Positions 21,579 through 32,750 of a DNA stretch of 64,000 nucleotides are shown one piece after another (position 1 is the first letter of the stretch; each line of letters starts with the position of its first letter). A program made the translations under genes and the position numbers. Location: contig JASSKH010000011.1 of assembly GCA_031763025.1 (NCBI GenBank), forward strand, positions 12,374,580 through 12,438,579, given 5' to 3'. The notes beneath the pieces were generated by a model. That model was given only the letters and a program-made list of their open reading frames with translations, did no database searches and was not told where the DNA came from. This stretch comes from Macrocystis pyrifera. Taxonomy: Eukaryota; Sar; Phaeophyceae; Laminariales; Laminariaceae.

Positions 21579-21945
21579 GCCCGCCTTGCGCGTTGAGGTT
21601 GACCCGTTTATGAGTGAATCGGTGGTTGTTAGAGTATGCGATGAGCGTCAGAGGTAGCTTTGTGGTAGCCTACTGCCGTGACCGCACGAGTGCAGCTATA
21701 TGTACTGCTGTGTTGTTTCTTTGCGTTGATATTTGAGCAGGACATGAGTGACGAGGAAATTCATTTTTGGGTGGTGTGCTTCATCCCTGTTTGATGATCC
21801 TCGAAATTAGGATATTTAGCATTAAAACAAGTCAATCATGGTTTTATACGGGTGCATTACGGGTCTTTCTACTCAAGTAATTTACGTGTAGATTAATGGT
21901 TGATGACATGATAGTTGATAGCTGAATGCGAGGTATAGACAGACG
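21579..21945. other. Spacer between two LINE remnants
   Basis: No coding sequence related to either LINE is visible. The second element appears 5'-truncated at about 21930. Confidence 0.4.
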
Positions 21946-22779
21946 ATGCAGTTCTTGTACCTGGGCGATCTTGTGGTCGCAAGCGCTGGCAGTATGCCAG
22001 AAATCACACGATGGATCCGACTCGCACGGGCATGCTACAATCGGTACAAACGGCAGCTGTACGAAATGGAGGATGCCCCGTTCACCCTAAAAGTGCGCAT
22101 GCTAAAGGCCGAGGTGATGGAGACCCTGTTATACGGGTGCGTGACGTGGACGCTTGGCCAGGAACACTTCGCTGAGCTCCGAACGGCACACCACATACTC
22201 CTCCTACGGATCATTGACTTCCAGCGTGGACAACGCACTGACCACCTCATGTCGTACACCAAGGCCCTCAAAAAGGCACACCGCGAGAGCGTTGGGACGA
22301 CCATCCGCAAACGACGCCTCCTTTTTGTGGGGGCCGTACAGCGGACGACCAATGAGCGGCTGACCCGCCGGGTGATGTTTGGGACGATGGCTGGTGGGAA
22401 GGATACAGGACCAGGTCGACCAGAAAAGAACCCAGGGCCCAATGTCTAGCAGACGACCTCAGTTTTTCAAGCCACTGAGGGGTCCAGGGAAAGCTCCCCT
22501 TTGCTGTTCGGAGTAGAGACGGTTCTATGGCCAATGGCGATTGAGAAGAGCTGGAAGTGGTGCCGGGGGTTCATCGAAGCGGCGGACTGTTTCATGACGA
22601 GGTGGCACAGGATTGAGGCGAAGAAAAACCGGCTGCGTCACGCAGCTGAGGGACCCAAGAGCAGCGACAAGCAGAGGGGCGGAGGGGGGGGTGGGGCGGG
22701 GGGCAGCCGTACCGATACAGCTGTCGACGAATGCAGAAACGAAATAATAGATCGAATGGCTAGGTATCGGTTCGAGTAG
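21946..22779 (+). pseudogene. LINE ORF2 C-terminal region, frameshifted
   Basis: The frame from 21946 shows the LINE post-catalytic signature FLYLGDLV...GS..EI..WI..AR, then LKVRMLKAEVMETLLYGC and VTWTL, then HHILLLRI and a Lys/Arg tail (RKRRLLFVGA). The frame stops at 22449, but coding similarity continues through at least two frameshifts: AQCLADDLS in another frame, then LFGVETVLWPMA at 22501 up to the stop at 22779. The C-terminus ends with VDECRNEIIDRMARY, the motif used to recognise the truncated copies at 3.5 and 7.9 kb. The function in a live element would be target-primed reverse transcription; this copy lacks the polymerase core. Confidence 0.75.
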
Positions 22780-23420
22780 CTCTTGAAGTTTAGCAGGTTT
22801 AATTTGTTTCTTGTTGATTTGTTCAATGGGGGGGGGGGGGGGCTCGACAGCGGCAGTACTGACACTTGGCACCGGTATTGACGAGAGTAGGAAAGAGACG
22901 GCCAAGGGTGTGTCTAGGTTCCCGAATCGATTCTCTAGGTCAGACGGATACCCATGTTACTATCACCGCTTGGAGTACTATGTTCTCTTTTTTTTGCCTT
23001 GTCGCTCGCTTTGTTTTCGTTTCCCCGCCCCGCCGTCCGTATGCCGGTATCTTCCTCTCCCTCGTGTTGCCTCGTCCGCGCGGCAGCTATATGTCCTTCC
23101 TGAGTATGTATGCTTTCCGTCTAGCAGCCTTTCTGATCTCCTTGCGTCATTTGTGTCATGTTTGCGTTATGACGCCTTTTTGGTCTTATAGTCTATTCTT
23201 TCTTGTGTTGCTGTGTTCTCGTACCTGGTACGCCGGCACTTCACTTGCTTGACCCTTGAATTTGCGATTATCTTTTTTTTTTTTGTGTCTTCCTCTGTCT
23301 CACAGTCTGTGACCACAGAATCAGTATCCCTCCAGGGTAAGGAATCAGGACGGACGTTGGGTGTATTGATGAAACAGGGTAGAAAGGACGATTTAATATG
23401 ACGACAACAATAGCAACGTA
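21946..23420 (+). mobile_element. 5'-truncated LINE with 3' UTR
   Basis: The coding end of a non-LTR retrotransposon (21946-22779) is followed by a 3' untranslated region to about 23420. The last 150 bp ('tctgtgaccacagaatcag', then 'gggtagaaaggacgattta' and a CAA-like end) match the tail of the LINE fragments at 3-8 kb. It therefore links those non-coding fragments to a reverse-transcriptase element. A G15 run lies in the untranslated region. The polymerase catalytic motifs are absent. Confidence 0.7.
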
Positions 23421-24560
23421 CTGAAGTCGAGATATAAATCACTACTACGGGGACATTTAATGTCCATCCCGGGTTTCCGGCCTTGTAATTCTAATATTCA
23501 AACCCGCCTCATCCACGGTCAACGCGTGTAGCATCCGTCCTCTTCAGCACTCCAGACGGCTCCCAGGGACCAGTAGGTGACGACAGCGAAGCCCCTTAGC
23601 GTCCCTTGCGGGGTACATCACGCTATAAAGCCACCATACCCCGTTGCTGCACCCCTAAACAGCCCTCAAGACCGGCACAAAGCGCGCGCTCCAGGAAGAA
23701 GACAGCGCGCAGTCAGCGAGTACGTATCGTCATACCAGGTACCATGATACCAGCAGCACTTGAACCCGACGCCCCAGCGCAACAGCCAGCTCCCAGCGAT
23801 CAGCGCACCACCACAGAAAAGCTCTCCAGCGTCTCTCGTTGTGTGTATCACGCCATAGACCCGTTGAATATCGTCGCTGCAGCTGCCACATCTCTCGAGA
23901 CACTCAGCGCGCGTTTTTTTTTTTTTCCGGTTGAACAAGACAGCATCAGTGCAATTTCAAATAGATCCCGGTCCCGGTCAATAGACTGCTGTGCCGGTAG
24001 TCTCAACGAGTTGTAAAGTGTACCTACAGCAGTACGATCGCACTCTCTAGCGACTTGAGCAGTACGGGCGCTCTAATCATAAAAGTTTTTTTTAGCCAAA
24101 GGTCCAATACTTTGTTATGCTGTTGTGTGCCGAAAACAGCAGTGTTTTTCTACCGGCAGCCAGGTGGTATTATTTGTACGTTCTTACTTCAAGTATACCT
24201 GGTATATGCCGGGAGTCGATGTAAACGTTCTTATTTCTTATTTCCGGAAAACCAGCGGTAGAATCGCGCGTCTTTGCCGGGGTACGTACCTGTATTTATA
24301 CATATTTACGCATGTCCGCAGCAGTTTAGTACAGCATTTAAATTACGCTTGTATTCTCGTATGGCTGAGAGTATGTGCTGACAGCTTGTTGTGTCGAACG
24401 TTGGATGGCGGCGCCCGTCCTCTTTCTTGTTTTACTGTGACGGTACATGTTTCTTGTTCCGCTGTTTTTTCTATTTTTGGAGCATTTGAGCGCCTGTTTT
24501 ACGCCCAATTTGTCGAAGTTTGGACGGAAGCGCCTGTCCGGGCCTGCTGACCCCCGCTGC
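23421..24560. other. Unassigned spacer
   Basis: Nothing supported. TACCWGGTA words stand at 23733 and 24196, a third at 23222 lies just upstream, and short T-runs occur near 23915. Confidence 0.4.
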
Positions 24561-24568
24561 TGCACGAG

Positions 24569-25983
24569 CCCCGCAACAAATTCAATGCCATCTATGATCC
24601 GGACTCATCAACTTCGACGTCCCGCGACAACCCTGAGAGGACCCCCGAGCAGGCACTAGATAGATGATACCTGTACCACTGCACTTTCATGAGGGTGTTC
24701 AGTTGCTCTGGTCTGCAAATGCTCCCCGCCGCGGAAGGTTCCGGCATGAACGACAAGGTGTGGCCTTGTCCAACGTAGTGGCAGTGGTAGCGTAAGTCGA
24801 TTTCTAATATTATTTGAAAATGGAGTGCGTTGGGACTAAGCTTATGGGAGCTACGTGAGCAATCCCAACAATTCACGATTAAAGGTCGATTAATGTGATA
24901 TGTGCGGGGCCCCTCGAAGTTCAGCAACATCGCACTCAATGACAACGCCTTATTGTTTGAGGGGCAAACTGCGAAGCACATTATCGTACCAAGAACGTGT
25001 CCAAACACCGCGGCGTGCTGGGAATCTTTCATTACAGTCCCGACAAGCAGACATTCCCCTGTGGTGCAGTTGTATTGTACCCATGAGACGTCATTACGCA
25101 GCACCTCCATGAATGGTTCCCACCTTTGCTGCACGAGCAGAGGTATGACCGTTTCGCGACTTTGATTCTCCCCGCGGAGTTGCGCAAGACATACGTGGCG
25201 TATTGGGTGGCTGGTGATGGGAACTGCTTTTGGCGTGCAATTGCGTAGGCTCTATGGGGCTACGACCAGTACTGGCGCCGGGTAAAGCTAGTGGTGCTCG
25301 GGTGGACCGCAGTGTACGGTAAAGATCTGCTCGACGATGCCGAGGTAAAATACGTTTCCAACGAAATTTACGACAGGCACTCAGTTTTTGACGCCAAAGG
25401 TAACTGTTCTGCCGACGCCAGCAGCTACGACAAGATGCTCTTGGAGTCTATTGGAAAACTTGCAAATATGGGGCATGGGGTGGAGATAATACCGCCCTAA
25501 TGGTTTCTGAGGCATTCAGAATCGCGGTCTAGGTGGTAGTCCCGACCAACAAGAAGGCTCGCACGGAGAACGACACGGAGAGGGAAACTCCACACCACGG
25601 CACGGGAAGGGACGGCTCGAGCATCGGAGATTGTCGCCACTCTCGGAGCTTTAAGTCGTATAACTCACGTTGTGCATGGCAATGGATGGCGAGGGTGCTG
25701 TCCTTCGCCAGGAGGTCGTGGTCGCCATGGGGCCGGTAGCCACGCGACCGTCCTCAAAGCCGAACTCACCACGGTCCCTGAGGTAGACCAGAGCACGACC
25801 TACTTCAAGTTGGGCCACTTCGCAGCTGTGGTGAACAACAACGGTGGTACTTGCCCATTTCCACTTTACGAGGCAGCGCCACCCCTCTTCAAGGTCCAGG
25901 TGGGTGACTTTGTCGGCCATGGGCTATTGTTTGATTATTTGACACACAGGCAAATCGCCTACTCTAGTGCCGTTGCGCTGTAG
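24569..25983 (+). pseudogene. OTU-like cysteine protease pseudogene
   Basis: The recognisable core begins at about 25107 (LHEWFPPLLHEQRYDRF), leads to VAGDGNCFWRAIA at 25207-25245, which is the OTU catalytic box with Asp and Cys, and hits TAG at 25246-25248. The same frame then reads ALWGYDQYW and on to TAA at 25498. After a frameshifted stretch (LMVSEAFRIAV), the frame at 25672-25983 gives YFKLGHFAAVVNN, matching the OTU catalytic His motif. Upstream fragments (about 24569-24667 and 24670-24780, HFHEGVQLLWS) look coding but are not assigned. OTU proteases cleave ubiquitin-like modifiers and are also carried by some transposable elements. Several stops and frameshifts make this copy inactive. 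It sits a few kb upstream of the MULE transposase on the same strand, so it may be element-borne. Confidence 0.7.
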
Positions 25984-26959
25984 AGCTAGCCTTTGACAGT
26001 TTGGTCAATCGCTACTACGGACTCCCACCGTGTCTACGGGCCTCGTTCGTTGTGCCCGTCTGATACTATAGGGCTGGCCTCGACGCCTCCCCAACTTGAA
26101 GTTGTTGTGGCAATCTACGAGCTGGTTCAAGCATATCACACCAAATTTCGTCAGCCACGAATGCCGCACGCAATAGCAACTCGATTGTGACATATTTGGT
26201 ATCTTACTGATCTCCATGAACAGTGGGAAAGGGTGACGTAGGTGGTTTTGGTTAGAAGGGATGTAGTACTGGCCTTAGCACCCAAAATGTGTCCGGACCA
26301 ACCACAGGCCTTCATAAAAATCATACATGATAACGCGTTTCCGTAGGAGGGAAAAAAAGCACCATTTTATTCCGAACGAGCCGCTTCTAGGTGCTCCAGG
26401 GGATGTCTGCACAAAGGTTCGCGCAAATATCCGAAGAATTGACTGCGTAGGACCAATGCGAAGTGCTGGCAATATATAACGCCCACAATCGACTATATGC
26501 TGAAACTAAGTAATGACGATTCGCTGCCGTAATTGTTTATGTTTACCACCCAAAAATCCAATTGTTCAAGTCGTTTCTAGGATATAGGCCCTAACGTTTC
26601 GTACACCTGTTGTTTATGCCCCTGCCGAACCTTTCACGAATGTTATTTTTTAACGAAAATTCGGGGATCCCTTAAAAACCAAATTTCTCCATAAAACCGA
26701 AACATATTGCTAAACACAAATATGAAAGTAAAACCATTCGTTAACCGGTCGGCGGGGGGTCATAGAACACGTGGGCAAAATTTCGGGGTCTCACCAACTC
26801 GAAAAAAAAAACGTCGTGAGCATGGGACTCTGAAAATAAATGGAGCGATATGCGTGATCCAGCCTGTACCCGACACAAATTAGTGCCAGAAGCGTGAGCG
26901 ACGAAATGCTGCAAGTGCCAATTATTGTCCCGCTCTTACCGTTTATGAGGCATCTGTAG
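25984..26959. other. Unassigned spacer
   Basis: No gene or repeat seen. Moderately AT-rich from about 26500 on. Confidence 0.4.
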
Positions 26960-28867
26960 GTGAAGGACAATTTCGTGAGGCAGGCGACTGCAACCGACCT
27001 CGCCAAATGCGAAACGAGGCCAGCAATCAGGGCTGACGCCAAAGCGGCGGCAATGGCAGCCGAAGCGGTGGCAGCAGCGGCAGCGGCAGCGCCAGTGGGA
27101 ACGGCAGCAGCAGAGACAGCGGTGAAATCTTTGAAGGAGAAGGACAAGGCAGCTAAAGCAGCCCGGGAGGCAGCTTCGGCAGCGGCTGCAAAGGCGATAG
27201 ACCCAGAGGCAGGGGACGGGGCGGCGTCAGCGGCTGCGCCGACGGCAGCTACAGCGGTGGCGACAACGGCAACGTCATCGGCGATGGTGGCAGAAACTTT
27301 GCAAGAGTAGGAAAAAGCAGCCAAAGAAGCCCAGCAAACAGCCTCAGCAGCGGCTGAAAAAGCCAAAGAGCCGGAGTCAGGGGGTGGGGCAGCGACGGCG
27401 GCAGAGGTGTCGAATTCGAAACAGCCGGGGGTTGGGTCAACGGGCGAGCGCGATGATATTCGCTGCATGGTGAGCATGTTTGCGCAGAGAAACCTGGGCT
27501 TGAGGCGAGTGCCACCACAACAGACATATTTGGCTATATAGGTGGCTGAAATAGCTCAACAGATAATTCCTTCTAACGAACAATCATTGCTTGTTTCGCC
27601 AAACATAACATTTTTTCCAGCATGTACGGCGACGAATAGAAATCACGCCGGGTGGCCCATGGTAACTGTATACCAGTGGTTCGTTCAGGCAATGTATCCT
27701 ACCCTGCTTTATCCCTGCCCAAGAAAGGAGCATCAAGTAGTGTGCTATGCGAAGAGGGTTGCGGATACGAGAGCCAGCGTGAAGAAGGCTAAGCGCAAGC
27801 ACAGCAAGCTATAGATGGTGAGCGAAGTGGTGGTGTGGATTGGCGGTCCACTGTGCCTTGCGTTTAGAGTCAGCGAAATTGTGATATTTGTTGTGGGTCA
27901 TAGAGGGCTGGTCTTACCGCGTACGTTCGTTGGTTTCCTCACATAGAAAGCTGAATGATCACGGTATTTACGGCGGTAGCGACGCTCGGATAAGTGACCT
28001 CGTTCCGTGAATCACGCAGAGGTTTATGCAGATGTCTGTAAGCTACGGCGTCAGGATGTGCACAATACCGCAACCGAGTGGGTCTCTTTGGAAGTCGGTA
28101 GAGAGCTTGCCAAGGGCAGAGGCACGGCAGATAAAGCGCGACGGATGTATGACAGGGTAGGCCGGGCATTGAAAAGAGCACTGCGCCAACTGCGTAGATT
28201 AGTGTCAAAGAAGTTAGTGTACTATCGCCGGGGTAGCAGGAGCGCGCACCGGCGACAGAATAGCCTTCTCCGAGGAACCTGGTTGTTCCCGTACGGCATC
28301 GTGTAATGTGGTTATCCTATTCTCTTTTCTGACTACCTAGGACATGTGATATGGGGAACGGGGGAGATTTCCCAGACTTTACGTATCACACAGATGCGTC
28401 GCCAACCTTTCCAGCTTCGTCTGCATTCTCTGTACGTCATCGGTGAGTACGATGTGTGTACACCTACGCCGTGCATGTCGGCTGTTGTAGGTGTGGTGAC
28501 TTGGTATCCAAAAAGTTGTACAATGTGTTCACGTTCGCGGTAACTGCAGAAAAACTCAATGTACGAACCGACCTGCCGTCCGGCGGTGGCGTGAACTCTC
28601 CGCACGGCAGAAATGTGAAGACGCGGGCCAGATTTATGTCACCAGCACCAATAGCTGTGAGGAAAACGATGATGAAAGTGACAGCAATGAGGGCAGCCAC
28701 TCGAGTGGATCAACAAGGGGTTGGATCAATCACGACGACCTATCCTCGGGCGGAAGTTAGGGAAGACGTAACAGGCGTTCATCAACTTGGGAAGAAATAT
28801 ATCCCACGCTGGGGAATATTAATATCCAAATGGGTACCTGGTAGTACACAAAACTTTTTCGTGCGAC
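26960..28867 (+). pseudogene. Ala-rich/coiled-coil/acidic gene, tandem unit A
   Basis: The first segment (26960-27469) is rich in Ala with Lys/Glu heptads (LKEKDKAAKAAREAA..AAAAKA), interrupted by TAG at 27308. It ends RDDIRCM before a GTGAGC donor at 27470. Later segments are a basic piece near 27740-27815 (KRVA...KKAKRKHSKL), a basic helix near 28130-28220 (RMYDRVGRALKRALRQLRR) and an acidic Ser-rich piece near 28650-28770 (DDESDSNEGSHSSGSTRGW). Each has a counterpart in the same order in unit B. Stops in several segments make it a pseudogene. No known domain is recognised. The mix of coiled coil, basic and acidic tracts recalls accessory proteins of transposons, but this is inference. Confidence 0.5.
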
Positions 28868-28971
28868 GTGTTATAAACATCGGGGGAGATTTCATTCTGC
28901 AGTATAGCACACTGCGAACATCCCTGCGACACGTAAGGTTTGACATACATAGGGCCTCGTTGCGCACTACC

Positions 28972-31069
28972 AGATGAAGGAGAAACCAGAGGGGCAGCGA
29001 CTGCAGCGGCGGCCAACAAGAAAGACAGGAGCGCTGCGACGAGAGGGGCGGACACCTTGAAGGCCGCACCCGATAGAGATCAGCGTCATGGTAAACGAGC
29101 GTGTATATGAAAAACAATGCAGGGCGACCTGCAACACCTCGTATAACTGTTGTTAGACCTCGTGAACATGTACAAGTTCACACAATAACACCATGCCCGG
29201 TTCGCTGATACACTCTATCCTCCCCTTGCTTATGTCTGCCGCGAAAAGGAGCGGATTGTTGAGGCCTGTGAATAAGGTTGGCGTTAAAGAGAGTCGCCGC
29301 GAAAAATGCCAAGAGCAAATACAAGAAGCTAAAAGTGAATAGTGAAGTGACTATGTGGGTTGGGGATATAATATCACTCCTCCATTCAAGAGCCCGGGTA
29401 CTGGATTGTATCGGTATACCTGAGCATCTGCAGATCTTGGCTTTCACCGAGTGCGTTGTCCACCCTATATCTTGGTTGATTTTGTCATATAGCAGACATG
29501 TTGCTAGGGCCGGGGAATGACTGACTCAGTCAGCAACTATTATTCTGTCGTTAAGCTCAATCGGCATACTGGATTGCAGCAGTATACTGGCCAGGTGTGG
29601 TTGCAGTCATCGACAAAGAAAACAAACAAGAAAAAAATAAGAAGGAATGCATCCCACGTGTGGCGATGACGTGATGATCATATGAAACAGCGCGAGGTAG
29701 GTTTGAGCACCCGCTTTCCTCTCTTTTCTCTCCTCCCTCTTCCAGAATCGCGTTCGGTGAGTTTCCCCATTATACTATGGCATGATTCCTGGACGCCATG
29801 ATAAATTTTCTTGGCGGATATATTGGCCGGGTCGTAGAAAACTACCGCCGGTAGATATCTACGGCCGCCGACAAACATACTGCGTCAGTACCCAGACCTA
29901 CTGCTTGCGGCATGTAGGGCTACCTGCGACGTAGACTGTTTTCGTTTTACTAGGCACAGACTGCGTTACATACCAATATTCAAGCGTTGGACGAAGGCGT
30001 TTTTAGAGATGTCCAGGAAACGTTCGAGGGGAGATTGGTGGCAGTGCGGCGGGAGTACGACAGGGCACAACGCGCTTGGAAGAAAGCACTGCGAACGCTG
30101 GAGAAGGTTTAGTACGAGAGAGCTTGCGGGCACTATTGCCGGGGAGATCGCTCGCCTGCGCTGGCGACGGAGTAACTGCCAAATAACCTCGAGTACCATC
30201 GAAGGGCCGGGTTTCATGCAATCGGTCATGGTGAACGATGTAGAACTCTCCTGTTCCACGTCCCCTATTATCATTCCAAAGTAAGGAGAACGGCGTGTTG
30301 TTAGTCGAATGTGTCTTGTCAAACTTTCACGGACGTCGCGCTCGTGTTCACATCGTCTGGTTGGTTTCAACTGGTATCATGATCTATGGCACGATCTATA
30401 CGATTTCCGTAAGTTGCGTAGCGTTTTTCAACCTCATGTGGCGGCAACAAGCTACCCACTGTCGGGTGGACTGCCGTTGGGCGGTTTGTCCCTATCAGCT
30501 AGAATCACAACGATGACTGCCATCGTCCCATGCATGGCAGATGCGTGCACCCGCCGGCGACTGTATTGATGTCGTGAGCGACAGTGAAGAGGACAGCGAC
30601 AGTAATGGCGGTAGCCTCTCCAGCGAGTCTGCGAGAGGCTGGCAAAGTTACGATAATTTATCGTCGGACGAAGGTAAGCGAACTCACCAAGCTTTCTTGA
30701 ACAGCAAACGAGAATCTTTGGATCGGGTCCTCCAAACTCCTGCATGCATGTACCGTTTGAAACCTGTGCACACGACGGATACTGTTAACGCTGCGTTGTA
30801 CGCTTGTTACATACGCGGTTGAACCTATTTTGTATGACGCACGGACAGCTTCAATCGTATACTAACGGAATATTTCACGTGTATGATAATATGTTCCTTT
30901 GCGTACTTGTACACCCGCAGAGGCAGAAGAAACCAGCAACATAGTCCTCAGAGAAGAGTTTGTCTTCAGAGAGGAAGGCGATGATGACGATGATACGTGG
31001 GATAAGGTCTTGAAGGAAATTCACGCTGCCTTAACGCGTGCAGTTCACACGGGAAAAACCAGAATCTAA
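28972..31069 (+). pseudogene. Ala-rich/coiled-coil/acidic gene, tandem unit B
   Basis: The segments parallel unit A. An Ala-rich piece (GAATAAAANKKDRSAA) ends before a GTAAAC donor at 29091. A basic piece lies near 29280-29350 (KRVAAKNAKSKYKKL..NSEVTMWVG), then a coiled-coil piece near 30000-30113 (VAVRREYDRAQRAWKKALRT). The acidic exon 30541-30673 (VVSDSEEDSDSNGGSLSSES) is followed by a GTAAGC donor at 30674, a 247-bp intron and a CAG acceptor at 30920. The last exon 30921-31069 (phase 1, 49 codons with stop) is acidic (EEGDDDDDTWDKVLKEIHAA). The final splice joins in frame. An in-frame TAG after the coiled coil and loss of continuity elsewhere suggest decay. Function unknown. Confidence 0.5.
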
Positions 31070-31638
31070 ATCTGGCAGACGGGTGCGTATCCACAGACAC
31101 TATATAGAGAAGTAGGATGGCTGAGTGAATCTTTGTTAGCATTGGAGCCCAGGGCGGAAGCGAATGTGATTATGGTTGTTTTACCTTCAAATTGAATGAC
31201 AACTGCCTATGGTAAAACTCGTTGGGATTCTGTTGTGTGCCGTACACACTTACTGTACCAAACACGCCTTCTGCACCGTCTCGTTCTCTAGAACAGGTTG
31301 CCGAAAACGAGGTAGGTCCAGTCGGATGGAGATCAAGTGCTTCGGCTTGCGCAAGGCGGCATTCTCGACCTCTCAAGGGCCCGCAGCGAAACGGGTGGTC
31401 AGCCAAGGTATTTCAGACTTAAAGTTGTCAACACCTATATAGTATGTTGGTGTTCGTTGATACGAACCGCGTTTTTCTTACGGTCTCCTACCTTTGTCCC
31501 TTCAAACACATGTGACGGTCTATTCTCTTCCAGTGTGATTGACAGTTCCAAGTATGCATGTCCTCGAACAAACCAACCCACCCACCATCATGAAGGTAAT
31601 CTGAACTTCGCTGAGAGCATATAACCGATGGTCTACCG
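31070..31638. other. Unassigned spacer
   Basis: No supported gene. Short frames on both strands only. Confidence 0.4.
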
Positions 31639-31800
31639 CTGGTTTCCGATGTCGAGCTTTCGCGCTTCTCTGTGCATTTACATGCCATACCACTGGTTTC
31701 CGCTGTCGATCTTTCGCGTTTCTACGTGCGTTTACATACCATATCACTGTTTTCCGATGTCGAGACTTCACGTTTCTCCGTGCGTTTACATGCCATCGGT
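31639..31800 (+). repeat. Minisatellite, three 54-bp units
   Basis: Units start at 31639, 31693 and 31747 with 'ctg.tttccg.tgtcga.ctt', each ending in a 'tttacatrccat' stretch. The unit length is a multiple of three, so long open frames on both strands arise from the repeat. I do not call a gene. Confidence 0.8.
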
Positions 31801-32157
31801 CAGAACGCCATGATGTATGATCGCAGCGGGAAACGCCCGGATTCCGAAGGGGATAGCAATCCACCTCCTTCCCACCTGTGGTCCAGTCGTTTCTCGGTGC
31901 AGTTATGTGTAACCCACGTGAAAGGGTGTTGGGCGCAGCGCCCTGCGCACCAAAACCAGGGGGAGTATATGCGTTTACATGCCATCGGTCAGCACGCCAT
32001 GATGTATGATTGCAGCTGGAAACGCCCGGGTTCCGAAGGAGGTAGCAATCCACCTCCTTCCCACCTGTGGTCCCGTCGTTTCTCGGTGCAGCTATGCACT
32101 ACCCACCTAAAAGAGTGTGAGGCGCAGCGCCTTGAGCATAAATCTAGCGGGAGAATA
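31782..32157 (+). repeat. Tandem duplication, 189-bp period
   Basis: Two copies begin at 31782 and 31971 with 'gcgtttacatgccatcggtc' and share 'ccacctccttcccacctgtg' and a 'tcgtttctcggtgcag' tract. The first 20 bp of the unit also end the 54-bp units upstream, so the two arrays share a building block. Confidence 0.8.
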
Positions 32158-32750
32158 TGATTAATGTACAATAAGTCCAAGAAAAATATGAGGATGACAT
32201 CCGAGCCTGGACACATGCAGGGCTGAAGATGCAGAGCATGTACGGATTGATCGAATATTAGATTGGTTTACTCAACGTCGGTCCGCCTGGCCAGCGCAAG
32301 GTCATCGCGCATGTGTGTTGGCCTATTGGTGGTTGGTTGTTGTACACTGTTGTGCAGGGACAACTACAGCGCCCCATCTCACTAAATTCAAGCCTCCCGC
32401 GTGTCTTACATCATGCTCACGGAGGGACGCAGCGTGGAAGAGGAGGCGGCCGTCGTGGCATCTACCGTTCGAGTGCTAGAAGCAGCGAGATAGTCGGACT
32501 CGCCTGCTACCCCCTCTTGGTTTTACATGGTACATGACTACTTCTAAATGTACAGCTAGGAAGATGAATGCCCCTTTTAGGTCTTCAGGTACTACAAACG
32601 TACAGTTAAGTACAAGTGCGCAGAGAGTCGGGGGGCGACATTCAGATCAGTCACCGTCGAGAACTGCCGGTGGCCGCTCGTGGAGAACTCAACAGTTGCG
32701 CCTGACGCCAACTAGGCAGTACTTAAGTGCTGGCGCTATCTGTACCACAG
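32158..32750. other. Unassigned spacer upstream of the MULE transposase
   Basis: An upstream part of the transposase gene may lie here, but no family motif is readable. The acceptor at 32749-32750 shows that at least one 5' exon is missing or unrecognised. Confidence 0.35.

Noticed and set aside
24592..25134. 180-codon minus frame
   Set aside because: It is antisense to the plus-strand OTU-like pseudogene, whose motifs (GDGNCFW, GHFAAVV) are specific.
26791..27477. 228-codon minus Ala/Ser-rich frame
   Set aside because: It is the complement of the plus-strand Ala-rich segment with Lys/Glu heptads, whose order is repeated in unit B.
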